The translations under genes were made by a program, and so were the position numbers. 64,000 nt of DNA from Ruegeria arenilitoris (GTDB taxonomy: Bacteria; Pseudomonadota; Alphaproteobacteria; Rhodobacterales; Rhodobacteraceae), in NCBI RefSeq assembly GCF_013031355.1, contig NZ_WPZO01000002.1:372001-436000 (forward strand). The letters run 5' to 3'. Positions 8,922-17,628 of this stretch are shown here, piece by piece (within the stretch, counting starts at the first letter, position 1; every line of letters starts with the position of its first letter). The notes beneath the pieces were generated by a model, which saw only the letters and a program-made list of their open reading frames with translations, ran no database searches and was not told the DNA's origin.

Positions 8922-9808
8922 CACGCGGCCTCCATCACACGGGCGATCGTTTCACCGATCACGGCAGGGTTTTCGGCCACGGTTACACCGGCGGCGGACA
9001 GGATCTCGACCTTTTCGCTGGCGCTTTCGCCAAAGGCCGAGATGATCGCGCCCGCATGGCCCATGGTGCGGCCCTTGGGTGCGGTCAGACCAGCTACATA
9101 GGCCACAACCGGTTTGGTGATGTGGTCGCGGATGTATTCGGCTGCTTCGGCCTCCTGCGGGCCGCCTATTTCACCGATCATGGCGATGACGTGAGTATCC
9201 TCGTCCTCTTCGAACCGCTGCAGGATGTCCTTGAAGGACGAGCCGTTGATCGGGTCGCCGCCGATGCCGACACTGGTCGATACACCAATCCCACGCTCTT
9301 TCAACTGTGCTGCGGCTTCATAGCCCAGCGTGCCGGACCGGCCGATGATGCCTACGTGGCCGGGCAGGTATATGTGACCCGGCATGATCCCCAGCAGAGC
9401 TTTGCCGGGCGAGATCGTGCCCGCGCAGTTCGGCCCGGTCAGCACCATGCGCTTTTCCTTGGGATAGCGGTACATGTATCGCTTCACCCGGATCATGTCC
9501 TGTGCCGGGATACCGTCGGTGATGCAGACGCAATAGCGGATACCCGCATCTGCGGCTTCCATGATCGAGTCCGCAGCAAATGGTGGTGGCACAAAGACAA
9601 GGCTGGCATCCGCACCGGTTGCTTCGACGGCTTGCTTGACGGTGTCAAAGACCGGAACACCTTCGACGGTTTCTCCGCCCTTGCCGGGCACTACGCCGCC
9701 CACAACGTTGGTGCCGTAGTTCAGCATGTCCTTGGTGTGGAACCGCGCCATACGGCCGGTGATACCTTGTACGATGACACGCGAGTCACGATCGAGAAGA
9801 ATGCTCAT
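8921..9808 (-). CDS. mtkB: Malate-CoA ligase (malate thiokinase) alpha subunit
   Basis: Protein of 295 residues of the succinyl-CoA synthetase alpha family, forming malyl-CoA from malate, CoA and ATP together with MtkA. Seen here: CoA-binding VQGITGRMARFHTKDM, VGGVVPGKGGETVEGVPVF, GPNCAGTISPGKALLGIMPG and the phosphohistidine site MGHAGAIIS. From memory the sequence follows methylotroph MtkB more closely than SucD (for example ITDGIPAQDMIRVKRY). The start at 9808 (MSILLD) is chosen over an upstream Met because it begins like the family and overlaps the mtkA stop by one base (TAATG). Confidence 0.92.
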   Translation of the reverse strand: MSILLDRDSRVIVQGITGRMARFHTKDMLNYGTNVVGGVVPGKGGETVEGVPVFDTVKQAVEATGADASLVFVPPPFAADSIMEAADAGIRYCVCITDGIPAQDMIRVKRYMYRYPKEKRMVLTGPNCAGTISPGKALLGIMPGHIYLPGHVGIIGRSGTLGYEAAAQLKERGIGVSTSVGIGGDPINGSSFKDILQRFEEDEDTHVIAMIGEIGGPQEAEAAEYIRDHITKPVVAYVAGLTAPKGRTMGHAGAIISAFGESASEKVEILSAAGVTVAENPAVIGETIARVMEAA

Positions 9809-11004
9809 TACACAGCCCTCATCTTGGTGCCTTGAGTAAGGTCGTTTTTCCATGCGCCCACGGCGCGTTCTGCGGCTTCCATAAGTGTGGTGGCGCGAAT
9901 GATCGGCAGGCCGGATTTGGCAAGGATCTTCTGACCTTCTTCCACATTGGTCCCGGCCAGGCGCACGACCACAGGGATATCGAGCTCCAGTTCCTTCAGC
10001 GCCTGCACGACCCCTTCAGCCACCCAGTCACAGCGGTTGATACCGGCGAAGATGTTGACAAGGATCGCCTGCACGTTGTCGTCGGACAAAACCAACCGGA
10101 AAGCTTTGGCCACACGTTCCGGTGAAGCGCCGCCACCGATATCGAGGAAGTTGGCGGGCTCGCCCCCAGCCAGCTTGATCGTGTCCATCGTTGCCATCGC
10201 CAGACCGGCACCGTTGACGATACAGCCGATATTGCCGTCCAGACCTACATAAGACAGGCCACGATCCGCCGCGCGGCTTTCGCGCGGGTCTTCCTGGCTC
10301 TTGTCGCGCAACTCGGCGATCTGCGGGTGACGGAACAGGGCATTGTCGTCAAAGCTCATCTTGGCGTCCAGCGCCAGAACGCGGTCGTCCCCGGTGATGA
10401 CCAGCGGGTTGATCTCGACCATGGTGGCGTCCAGATCGCTGAAGGCGGCGTAGCAGCCCTGCAGCGTGCGCACCATGTGTTGCACCAGCTTCGGTTCCAG
10501 CCCCAGTTTGAATGCGATTTCGCGCGCCTGGAATTCCTGCAAGCCAACAGCGGGTTCAACAATGGACCGTACGATGCTGTCTGGACGCTCAGCCGAGATT
10601 TCCTCGATCTCCATCCCGCCCTCGGACGAGGCCACGATCATCACCCGCTGGCTGGACCGGTCGAGCACAAACCCAAGATAGATCTCGCGGTCAATTGGCA
10701 CGGCGGATTCGACATAGACACGGTAGATGCCTTTGCCTTCCGGGCCAGTCTGATGTGTGACCAGCTTGCGACCGAACAGATCGTCACAGGCTTCGTAGAT
10801 CTCGTGCTCGGTGTTGCACAGCTTGACTCCTCCGGCCTTGCCGCGCCCGCCTGCGTGGACCTGCGCCTTGACGATCCATTTGTCGCCGCCCAGCTCACGC
10901 GCCCGATAGGCCGCCTGTTCCGGGCTGTAGGCCAACGCGCCCGAGGGCACATCGACACCGAAATTCGAAAGAAGCTCTTTCGCTTGATATTCATGGATAT
11001 CCAT
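9808..11004 (-). CDS. mtkA: Malate-CoA ligase (malate thiokinase) beta subunit
   Basis: ATP-grasp subunit of 398 residues pairing with MtkB. Characteristic segments are [12 protein letters not shown] at the N-terminus, [42 protein letters not shown] (split across the metal/nucleotide site), [11 protein letters not shown] and [25 protein letters not shown] is a segment I associate with MtkA rather than SucC. The start at 11004 is preferred over the Met two codons earlier because GGGAGG then sits 7 bp away instead of overlapping. Malyl-CoA lyase, which would cleave the product to acetyl-CoA and glyoxylate, is not in this window. Confidence 0.92.
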   Translation of the reverse strand: MDIHEYQAKELLSNFGVDVPSGALAYSPEQAAYRARELGGDKWIVKAQVHAGGRGKAGGVKLCNTEHEIYEACDDLFGRKLVTHQTGPEGKGIYRVYVESAVPIDREIYLGFVLDRSSQRVMIVASSEGGMEIEEISAERPDSIVRSIVEPAVGLQEFQAREIAFKLGLEPKLVQHMVRTLQGCYAAFSDLDATMVEINPLVITGDDRVLALDAKMSFDDNALFRHPQIAELRDKSQEDPRESRAADRGLSYVGLDGNIGCIVNGAGLAMATMDTIKLAGGEPANFLDIGGGASPERVAKAFRLVLSDDNVQAILVNIFAGINRCDWVAEGVVQALKELELDIPVVVRLAGTNVEEGQKILAKSGLPIIRATTLMEAAERAVGAWKNDLTQGTKMRAV

Positions 11005-11032
11005 CTGCATTCCTCCCGTTCATGCAGTGTGA

Positions 11033-12274
11033 TTAAGCGGCGATCGACGTGCCGTAGCGGCTTTCCAGCAAGGCTTCGATCGAGTCTTGGTCAACCTCTC
11101 CTCCCAGTTCACGCAGGGCCTCGGCGAACAGGCGAACGATCCGGCTGACGGCCTGTCGGTTCAGCTGGTTCAGGATTCCGATGCGGACCTGCACCGGCGC
11201 GCTGAGCGTGGGCCAGATGCCAAACCCGCGGGCGCGGCAGTTCTGCACCAGTTCCATCTCACGGCCCGCCAGTTCCGGCGGCAGATTCAGTACGATGAGA
11301 CTGGGCATATCCGAAGTCACTTCGCACCCCATCTCGATCACCGCGTCGCGCAAGACCTTTTCGTGGGTCCGGTAGGACATCGAGCGCTTTGCCAGACCCT
11401 CTTGCAGGGTCAGACGCAGGGATTCGTGGAAAGCAGCGACCGCGTATCCGGAATGGGTGCGGTGATAGGTGCCTTTTTCCACGTCCTGACCATCGACGAT
11501 ACCCCAGTGGCGGGCCTCGAAAATCGGGTTGTGAACATAGGTGTAGGCACCGGTTGACTTCAGGGTTTCGATATAGGCGTCCGTGAAACTGACGGGCGCA
11601 TAGGTCAGCGGCAGGCAGCATAGGCCTTTTTGCGGGCACGAGGCCCAACCGGCAATGCCGGGGAAGTCATCAATCGAGAAGTCATCGACGCCCAGCGACG
11701 AGACCGCATCAATCAGACCCATCGCGCCATGACGCTCACAGGCGTCCGAGAACCCGCGCAGGTCGTTGATACGGCCCGAACCGGTTTCCCAATGCGCCAT
11801 GAAGGCCCATTTCGGCTGATGCTCTGACAGAGAGGCGTCGACCAGCTCACCCGTCACTGGCTGGCCATGCGGAACTTCGATCACGGTGACGCTGGCGGCC
11901 TGTGGGTCCAGCGGGTTGGCGGCGTGCTCTTCAGGTGTCGCAGCCTTGATCCGCAGAGTCAGCGCATCAATGCCCGAGAAGGTGCCATTGGTGAAGGCAA
12001 CCACCTTGTCGCCGGGCATCACGGCCGAGAACATGGTGTCCAGCGCGCTCCAACCGGTGCCGGCCACGGCGAAGGTATAGGCGTTTTCGGTGCCCCAGAT
12101 CTTGCGCAGCATATGCTTGCACTCGACCATGCCGCGCAGGACGTCGCCCTGCATGTGGTCTGCGACGCCTGCTTTGGCAAAGGCGTTCAGAACACGGGCG
12201 TCAGTGTTGCCCGGCCCCGGACCCGCGGCAAGCGTTTCGGGAATTTCGAGCGGTGGGAAAATTTGAAAGGTCAT
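11033..12274 (-). CDS. Class V PLP aminotransferase, probable serine-glyoxylate aminotransferase of the operon
   Basis: Fold-type I PLP enzyme of 413 residues. PGPGNTDARVLNAF resembles the class V N-terminal PGPTN motif, AGTGWSALDTMF binds the cofactor phosphate region, and CPQKGLCCLPL holds the PLP lysine (usual form SQKGL). As first gene of an operon with mtkA, mtkB, a hydroxyacid dehydrogenase and glyA, the natural role is serine:glyoxylate transamination giving hydroxypyruvate and glycine. The sequence is clearly divergent from classical methylotroph Sga, so another amino donor (for example alanine or aspartate) is possible. A divergent response regulator lies upstream with palindromic sites between. 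Confidence 0.85.
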   Translation of the reverse strand: MTFQIFPPLEIPETLAAGPGPGNTDARVLNAFAKAGVADHMQGDVLRGMVECKHMLRKIWGTENAYTFAVAGTGWSALDTMFSAVMPGDKVVAFTNGTFSGIDALTLRIKAATPEEHAANPLDPQAASVTVIEVPHGQPVTGELVDASLSEHQPKWAFMAHWETGSGRINDLRGFSDACERHGAMGLIDAVSSLGVDDFSIDDFPGIAGWASCPQKGLCCLPLTYAPVSFTDAYIETLKSTGAYTYVHNPIFEARHWGIVDGQDVEKGTYHRTHSGYAVAAFHESLRLTLQEGLAKRSMSYRTHEKVLRDAVIEMGCEVTSDMPSLIVLNLPPELAGREMELVQNCRARGFGIWPTLSAPVQVRIGILNQLNRQAVSRIVRLFAEALRELGGEVDQDSIEALLESRYGTSIAA

Positions 12275-12403
12275 CGTCAGACATCCTTGGCGGTTATTCG
12301 GGCCCTGCGGCCTGTTGTGTTACGTTGCCGAACAGAAAACGCGGACTTGCCCTGTAACGCAACGTAACTTACTACTGTTTTAGGATGTCTAAATGGATGG
12401 GGG

Positions 12404-12425
12404 TTTACCTACCCATTTAGGTAAA
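12404..12425. promoter_or_regulatory. Inverted repeat in the divergent serine-cycle promoter region (site 1)
   Basis: Arms TTTACCT and AGGTAAA separated by ACCCATTT. The core ACCTACCCATTT is nearly repeated in the second site at 12451-12467, and TAAATGG at 12389-12395 is an extra half-site in opposite orientation. It lies between the operon start (12274) and the response regulator (12494), so it is a candidate operator for that regulator. Confidence 0.5.
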
Positions 12426-12451
12426 AATACCAAAGTATACCGATTTTCCAC

Positions 12452-12467
12452 CTACCCAAATGGGTAG
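12452..12467. promoter_or_regulatory. Inverted repeat in the divergent serine-cycle promoter region (site 2)
   Basis: CTACCCAAATGGGTAG, with 7-bp arms and an AA centre, 26 bp before the response regulator start. It shares ACCTACCCA with site 1. Autoregulation and operon control by the same protein is the simplest reading. Confidence 0.5.
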
Positions 12468-12493
12468 TAATTGGCAAAAACAGGGTGAATGAG

Positions 12494-13123
12494 ATGTCTG
12501 CTACCGCTAACGGTCCGATCGATGTCATGCTTGCGGACAGCAACCCGCTGGTCTTGTCTGCCATGTCCGAAATCTTCGAGCGCGACCCGCGATTCTCATT
12601 GGTGGCGACCTCGGCCACGGCCGAAGGGTTTCTGGGAACAGTGATGCGGGTGCCTGTTCAGGTGGGCGTGGTGGACTGGAACCTTCCGGTGCTGGGGGCG
12701 GCGAAACTGATCGAAGTGCTGCGCGAACAGGCCAACGCCCCGCGCTTTGTTGTCTACGGGGAAACGACCGGTGAAATCCCGCGCTTGGCGATGCAGGCCG
12801 GGGCCGCTGGCTTTGCCGCCCGGTCCGGCGAGGTGGAAGGCCTGCTGGAAACCTGCGCCGATGTGGCAGCGGGGAAGATGGTGTTCCCGTTCATCGACGT
12901 CCGCAAAATGCAGCAGGACCCGATCCAAAATCTGTCCCGTAAAGAACGCGCCATCCTTGAAGCGCTGGCACAGGGCATGTCGAACCGGGACTTGTCGAAG
13001 GAACTGCAGATTTCGACCAACACCGTCAAATTTCACCTTTCCAATATCTACGAGAAACTGGCGGTGAAAAACCGGGCCCAGGCCATTGCCTATTTTTATT
13101 CGTCGCAGTTGTCCGGAAGCTAA
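12494..13123 (+). CDS. LuxR/NarL-type response regulator, probable regulator of the serine-cycle operon
   Basis: Protein of 209 residues with an N-terminal receiver domain and a C-terminal LuxR-type helix-turn-helix. The receiver begins DVMLADSNPLVLSAM; the predicted phospho-acceptor is Asp in VGVVDWNLP. The acidic pair at the start of the domain is reduced to a single Asp and the switch region is weak, so it may act without phosphorylation. The HTH is canonical: LSRKERAILEALAQGMSNRDLSKEL then STNTVKFHLSNIYEKL. No histidine kinase lies nearby. The ATG at 12494 is favoured over the in-frame GTG at 12485. It faces the operon divergently. Confidence 0.88.
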   Translation: MSATANGPIDVMLADSNPLVLSAMSEIFERDPRFSLVATSATAEGFLGTVMRVPVQVGVVDWNLPVLGAAKLIEVLREQANAPRFVVYGETTGEIPRLAMQAGAAGFAARSGEVEGLLETCADVAAGKMVFPFIDVRKMQQDPIQNLSRKERAILEALAQGMSNRDLSKELQISTNTVKFHLSNIYEKLAVKNRAQAIAYFYSSQLSGS

Positions 13124-13328
13124 CTTGCAGGCTGACACTGCGCTGCTTTGGTAGCCTTGCGGAACAGCGCGGCCGTCACCGCTGTTCCACCCGCGCCCGA
13201 CCCTGACCCCGCAGCGACGGCGGCAGACCGTCTGATGCCGGAAATGCGAAAGATTGCATCCCGTCCGCCAATGACAATGGTTGCCAAAGAACCGCGCCTT
13301 GCGCCGTGCCAACTGACAGGGTCGACCC

Positions 13329-13557
13329 ATGATCCAGAATAATCCCGCCCTGATCGACGCCATCCGCGACCGGTTCGCCTCTGTGCCGCATGAAAGGTAT
13401 CCGCACTCACACGCGCAAGGTCGATCACTATTCGGGCAACGCGCTAACGCCGCGGGGCCTACCGGACTGTATCCGCATTTCATTCTGTCGCTACAATACT
13501 GAACAGGAAATCACCCGCCTTCTGGTTGCGATCAAGATGCTTGGAGACTGTGGCTAA
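13329..13557 (+). pseudogene. Remnant of a class V aminotransferase (N- and C-terminal ends fused by deletion)
   Basis: The first part reads MIQNNPALIDAIRDRFASVP, like the beginning of a NifS/CsdA-type class V aminotransferase. A second frame beginning near 13390 reads KGIRTHTRKVDHYSGNAL then CIRISFCRYNTEQEITRLL, which matches the typical C-terminus (RISFGPYNTEEEIDRLL in relatives). The whole middle, including the PLP lysine, is absent and the two parts are out of frame. It is therefore a deletion remnant and not functional. Confidence 0.6.
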
Positions 13558-13680
13558 GCAAGCTGTTCGTTTTGAGATTTTGAGTTTGAGAACAGCACAG
13601 ATCTTGCAAGAAACCTAACCTGTAGGTGAATTTGAGTTGAAGGTTTTACATAACACACATACTGCGATGTCCGCAGTTTG

Positions 13681-13998
13681 TTACGGCGGCGCCGAACATC
13701 CATAGGTTGCGAAATCGCGCAGGACCGGCACATAGTCTGTTCCATCCCGGCCAACCTCCAGCGACCAGGTCCTGACCGTGGTCGAGAAGTGCAACTCAAC
13801 CGTGTCCCCGGGGCGGTAGGTATATCGATCAGTATAGCCCCAGATCTCCAGCACCCGGTCATCTCTGGCAGGGCCGGTATAGTAGTGATCCAGAATGTGA
13901 CGTGCGCGGAGTAATCGCCGAGCCCGCGCCTTCTTGTTCTGGGTCAATAACAGTGTTCGTACTGCCACTCCGCTGATTTGTCCTTTTCTCGCTCTCAC
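13681..13998 (-). pseudogene. Fragment resembling the N-terminus of an N,N-dimethylformamidase-type large subunit
   Basis: An open frame of up to 105 residues. RVLEIWGYTDRYTYRPGDTVELHFS and DGTDYVPVLRDFATYG (shown here as separate pieces) resemble the first beta-rich segment of dimethylformamidase beta-subunit-like proteins, which normally continue for several hundred residues. Here the frame stops soon after, at CSAPP. The first ~30 residues are arginine-rich and probably not part of the original protein. I regard it as a truncated remnant; the family assignment is from memory of motifs and is moderate at best. Confidence 0.4.
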
Positions 13999-14089
13999 AC
14001 GGCATCGCGCGCATCATTTGAAGGTCCCTGAACATATCTGCCGGCTGATTAATCGAAAGCTGGTTCTCCGCCAATTCACTTTCTTTCAA

Positions 14090-14107
14090 GCGACATCGCG
14101 ATGTCGC
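14090..14107. promoter_or_regulatory. 18-bp perfect palindrome upstream of the MFS transporter
   Basis: GCGACATCGCGATGTCGC reads the same on both strands and ends 43 bp before the MFS start codon. Position and symmetry suggest an operator for a dimeric repressor, but no candidate regulator gene adjoins it. Confidence 0.5.
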
Positions 14108-14150
14108 GGGAAGGTTATACTTGCGCAACTCCCCGCGATAGCCGCTGGGT

Positions 14151-15404
14151 ATGCTACGCGCTTTGAACGAAAACTGGGCTTTGTTTCTTGGCATGCTCAT
14201 GCTGATGGTCGCCAACGGCCTCTTGGCGACTTTGTTGACAATTCGTGGGGCGAGCCTCGGGTTCAGCGACTTCACCATATCGATCATGCAGGCCAGCTAT
14301 CCGCTCGGCGCGCTTGCGGGCACGGCACTGGCCCCAAGGTTGGTAGAAAACGTCGGTCATATTCGGGCGTTTTCTGCACTCGCGTCCCTAGTTTCAATCG
14401 CTGCGATTGTTCACCTTTTGACCAGCGATTCTGTCAGCTGGAGCGTAATGAGGTTTCTCGGAGGGTTTTGCTATCCGGGCCTATACGTGATTACCGAAAG
14501 TTGGCTGAACGCAAAGTCCGACAACAGCATTCGTGCACAGGTCTTGTCGCTCTATTTCATTATTCAGCTTGCTGGCCCCGCCTTGGGAACAGCGCTTGTC
14601 GGGTTTCCTGACCCAACAGGCAACCTGTTGTTTGGTGTCGTCTCAATACTGATCTCACTTTCAATTGTGCCGCTCTTGTTGTCCGGCAACAAAGCACCGG
14701 ACTACACCGCCCCAGAACGAATGCCTGTTACCCGGTTGTATAAGGTCTCGCCCGTTGCAGTGATTGGCATCGTCATCGTTAGTATCGGTGTTTCTGCATC
14801 CTACATCACGCTGCCGCTTTATGCTTTGCAGCAAGGATTTACGGCAGCGCAGGCATCGGGCGCGCTTGTTGCGGCGTTGATTGCCGGTGCCGCCGTTCAA
14901 TACCCGGTTGGTTGGATTTCCGATCATACCGACAGACGCTACGTGATCATCGGCCTGGGGGGAGTGGCTGCTGTGGCCAGCCTCTGGATGGCCATCGACA
15001 CTTCGACATCGAATATTGTTTACGGATTTGTTCTGGTCGCGATCGGACTTTACCCTGCCTATTCCATCCTGACAGCCCATGCGAACGACCAGCTGAAACT
15101 GTCTCAGATCGTACCCGCCAGCGGCACAATGGTGTTGCTGCTGAATATTGGCTTGCTGATGGGGACGATACTAGGTCCAAACTCAATCACTCTGCATGGG
15201 GGCAGGGGGCTGCAGTTTCTTTTGGCCGGTGTTGGTATTTCCGTTGCAGTGGTTGCCCTCATCCGACGCTATCAGGTCGAGGCGCCCGCGGAGACCGGAG
15301 AGGTGCAAGTTGTGGGGTTCATCGGCACCGGGCAACCGGGTGTTCTGCAAGCCGAAAGCTGGGTTCAGGAAGAAGATGCAATTCAACAAGATGGAGAGGC
15401 CTAG
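14151..15404 (+). CDS. MFS transporter (YcaD-like family)
   Basis: Inner-membrane protein of 417 residues with about 12 hydrophobic segments in two halves. Family signs include the N-terminal MLMLMVANGLLATLLTIRG, the FLGGFCYPGLYVITESWLN segment typical of YcaD-like members, and a loop-8/9 motif GWISDHTDRR. The substrate is unknown. The C-terminal ~45 residues are hydrophilic and acidic. It stands alone between two gene remnants and has a palindrome upstream, so it was probably retained while its neighbours were lost. Confidence 0.88.
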   Translation: MLRALNENWALFLGMLMLMVANGLLATLLTIRGASLGFSDFTISIMQASYPLGALAGTALAPRLVENVGHIRAFSALASLVSIAAIVHLLTSDSVSWSVMRFLGGFCYPGLYVITESWLNAKSDNSIRAQVLSLYFIIQLAGPALGTALVGFPDPTGNLLFGVVSILISLSIVPLLLSGNKAPDYTAPERMPVTRLYKVSPVAVIGIVIVSIGVSASYITLPLYALQQGFTAAQASGALVAALIAGAAVQYPVGWISDHTDRRYVIIGLGGVAAVASLWMAIDTSTSNIVYGFVLVAIGLYPAYSILTAHANDQLKLSQIVPASGTMVLLLNIGLLMGTILGPNSITLHGGRGLQFLLAGVGISVAVVALIRRYQVEAPAETGEVQVVGFIGTGQPGVLQAESWVQEEDAIQQDGEA

Positions 15405-15469
15405 ACCTCCAGTTCTGGGCGCATTCAACGGCGCGGTTGGTCTGCAATTCACTTAACAGGGAGGCACGG

Positions 15470-15622
15470 ATGAAAAAAGTTAGCTTCACCCAGATGAAAG
15501 ACTGCAGCAAAGAGGATTACGAGTTCCTGACTGCACAGGCCGTGGATGATGCCCGTCACACTGCTGGACGGTTGGTCTGTCTGGCATCAGCAACTGTGGG
15601 CCTGATTAGCGGATTTGCATAA
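15470..15622 (+). pseudogene. N-terminal remnant of an HD-domain phosphohydrolase
   Basis: The first ~25 residues, MKKVSFTQMKDCSKEDYEFL onward, resemble the conserved start of a roseobacter HD-domain protein of ~200 residues. After AGRL the sequence leaves that pattern and stops (LVCLASATVGLISGFA), before any HD motif. A good GGGAGG-like site precedes the ATG, so a 50-residue peptide might still be made. I judge it a truncated gene. Confidence 0.5.
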
Positions 15623-15940
15623 AGGATGGTATCTGGCTCATCTGAATCGTCAAGGAGTGAAGTTGAGAAGGAAAGCTGGAACCAACAAGCGGACGGTCGA
15701 TCGGGTTGTCAAAGACATCCGCCGAAAGACGCGCAAAGGCCGCCGGTGAGCAGCCTCATCTGACTGGGTAAAGCCATGTTGCGAAGCTTTAGTCGAAGAA
15801 GCTGCAACAGAACCACAGTTGTTGACTGCCTTGCGTAAAAATGTGCTGCTTATCCGTGGGGAATCAACAATAGCAACAACTTAAAGGCGCCATTGTAAAC
15901 TCGTCTCTTAGCTCAGGAACCCATCTCTAACCTCTGCTTT
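15623..15940. other. Intergenic stretch with a possible short gene remnant
   Basis: No complete gene is seen. At about 15631-15750 the plus strand encodes a basic tail, GVKLRRKAGTNKRTVDRVV followed by KDIRRKTRKGRR and a stop, with an HTH-like look. It may be the end of a lost transposase or integrase, but I cannot assign it. The remainder is AT-richer and featureless. Confidence 0.3.
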
Positions 15941-16585
15941 TTAAGCCGAGCGTTGAAACTGTTCCCTGACGGGCCTCAATTGACCAAGGGCCAAATTTAT
16001 CCAAAGCTTGGACAGTTCTCTGGAAACCCCGGCTCTACTGGCGACGCGATTGCAATCTTCCGCAGAATAAGGCCAAAGTCCCACTGATACTTGTTCGCGA
16101 CCTTGCCCTTCCGACCCTAAGAGCATCGGTGAAGAGCCAATCATACGATATATTCGGATCATTCTCGCGTCGAATACACCGGCAATATGAGTGAGGCCGA
16201 ATTTTTCCATCAACTCTCCACCGGCTAGCATTATGGCTCCTGCTGTGCGCGGACTTGCTGTACGCGACAGGCAGAAACGGGTTACTTCCCAAATACGAGG
16301 ATCTCGCACTGGAGAACCGCCGGTAAGGTGCCCAAATACATCATTTATCATCACTGGACCTGTCGTTGGCAGAACTCTCATCGATCCGCCGTGGCTGCCA
16401 TCTGGCTCTTGCCAGATTACATATAGAGGGTTCAGTTCGTCGTATTGATCTCTCTCCTCCCCCAAAGAATTTACTTGGACATCCCACCCCAGCCTAGTTT
16501 TGAATTGATCCGCTCTGTCCTTGAACATCCCTTCAGACAGCAATGAAAATTTTGGTAATTCGTCCCCGTAAACATACCTGAGCAT
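15941..16585 (-). CDS. Acyl-homoserine-lactone synthase, LuxI family (orphan)
   Basis: Makes an N-acyl-homoserine lactone signal from S-adenosylmethionine and an acyl carrier. The protein has 214 residues and the invariant LuxI positions are in place: R24, F28, W34, then ERDQYD with D46 and D49, R70 in SMRVLP, F84, and WEVTRF with E100 and R103. The ATG at 16585 is chosen because AGGAGG lies 8 bp upstream. No LuxR-type autoinducer receptor adjoins it, so it is an orphan synthase in this window. The gene is AT-richer than the core genes and lies in a region of decayed sequence, consistent with transfer. Confidence 0.92.
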   Translation of the reverse strand: MLRYVYGDELPKFSLLSEGMFKDRADQFKTRLGWDVQVNSLGEERDQYDELNPLYVIWQEPDGSHGGSMRVLPTTGPVMINDVFGHLTGGSPVRDPRIWEVTRFCLSRTASPRTAGAIMLAGGELMEKFGLTHIAGVFDARMIRIYRMIGSSPMLLGSEGQGREQVSVGLWPYSAEDCNRVASRAGVSRELSKLWINLALGQLRPVREQFQRSA

Positions 16586-16984
16586 CAAACTCACCTCCTG
16601 ATTCTGCGATGGAAACAAGTGGTGATGGAATGTGGTTAATTGTTCGTCTTTATCCCGAGAGTCTGATAAGGTCTCGTTTACCTTTAATGAATGAAAAGAG
16701 CATCACAGGCGATACTAATTCACTAACCATCGCGCCAACGTGACACGCAAGAAAATTCGACACCCTTATCTGTTTCAAGATATGAGCTTCAAAAAAATTA
16801 AGCGTATTGAGCAAGGTTTGGAAACAAATCTTGTGTGCATATCCGATTGAATGCAAGAAATCATACATATTGTGGCAGCTTCACACGTAATACATAGGGA
16901 TGACTGTAATTTACTGGACAATTTACCACTCGTTAACGGAATCGGTTCAATTTAGGCGCAAATGTGGAGATGAGGAGTTTGGTG
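16586..16984. other. AT-rich upstream region of luxI, no gene seen
   Basis: About 400 bp between luxI (leftward) and a small ORF (rightward). It presumably carries both promoters. I searched by eye for a dyad resembling a lux box and found none convincing. Confidence 0.4.
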
Positions 16985-17170
16985 ATGGATGAGAATTTCT
17001 TGCAACGGGTCACCGACATCGAGCTAAGGCTCGAGGCGGAGGGGATGTTTCTCACTGCTCAAGCGATAAGGCAGGTTGTCAATACGTATGTTGTGGACCA
17101 ATCTCGAGGCATAGAGAAGGTGAGGCATAGAAAAGCGCCAGAAGTGTGGACTAATTTAACCGAGCATTAA
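16985..17170 (+). CDS. Small hypothetical protein
   Basis: Predicted product of 61 residues (MDENFLQRVTDIELRLEAEG...), largely helical and charged, with no membrane segment. The GAGGAG at 16970 gives acceptable spacing to the ATG at 16985. It is followed 42 bp later by another small ORF on the same strand, and the two could be an operon. I do not recognise a family. It lies divergent from luxI, so a link to quorum sensing is possible but unsupported. Confidence 0.5.
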   Translation: MDENFLQRVTDIELRLEAEGMFLTAQAIRQVVNTYVVDQSRGIEKVRHRKAPEVWTNLTEH

Positions 17171-17212
17171 CCAGGTCACGCTGAAGTTGGTAAAAACAAC
17201 TTGAGGTGTTTC

Positions 17213-17422
17213 ATGAAAAACAACCATTGGTTCGTCGCAGCAGTATCAGAAATGGTTAATGACGCAAAGCTGAACAATCACCATAATGTACTGCATGGTT
17301 TGCGCACTGCACTTTCAGTTTTTTGCGATGAAGCTGGCTTAACAGAAGAAGAAAAAAGCCTTGTCAACGACCTAATTCGAGAAAGTACAAAAAAAACCAG
17401 AGAGCTGACTGTCTCAAAATAG
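17213..17422 (+). CDS. Small hypothetical protein
   Basis: Predicted product of 69 residues: MKNNHWFVAAVSEMVNDAKL, a central region with HNVLHGLRTALSVFCDEAGL, and a basic end. It looks like a compact helical bundle with one Cys. GAGGTG lies 4 bp before the ATG. It is the second ORF of a pair divergent from luxI. No homologue comes to mind. Confidence 0.5.
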   Translation: MKNNHWFVAAVSEMVNDAKLNNHHNVLHGLRTALSVFCDEAGLTEEEKSLVNDLIRESTKKTRELTVSK

Positions 17423-17628
17423 GAACTAGGAGATTATTGAATCCAACCGAATCGAGGCAAGAGGCTTTAATTCTTTTCGAGAGGCTCAAAACTTTGGAAT
17501 GCGGTTAAAATCAATTTTTCGAAAGCTATGTCAGAAGGTTTCGTAGCGAGAGGAGATTCTATCATATCAAGTAAATATACTTATTTATGAATAACATCGG
17601 GTCGTTCGGAATAACGTATGAAGCGTCT

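Noticed and set aside
9056-9835. Plus-strand frame of 259 codons opposite mtkB
   Set aside because: It is an antisense shadow of mtkB; the real gene is certain from its active-site and CoA motifs.
10327-11148. Plus-strand frame of 273 codons opposite mtkA
   Set aside because: Antisense to a certain ATP-grasp gene; no start context or domain.
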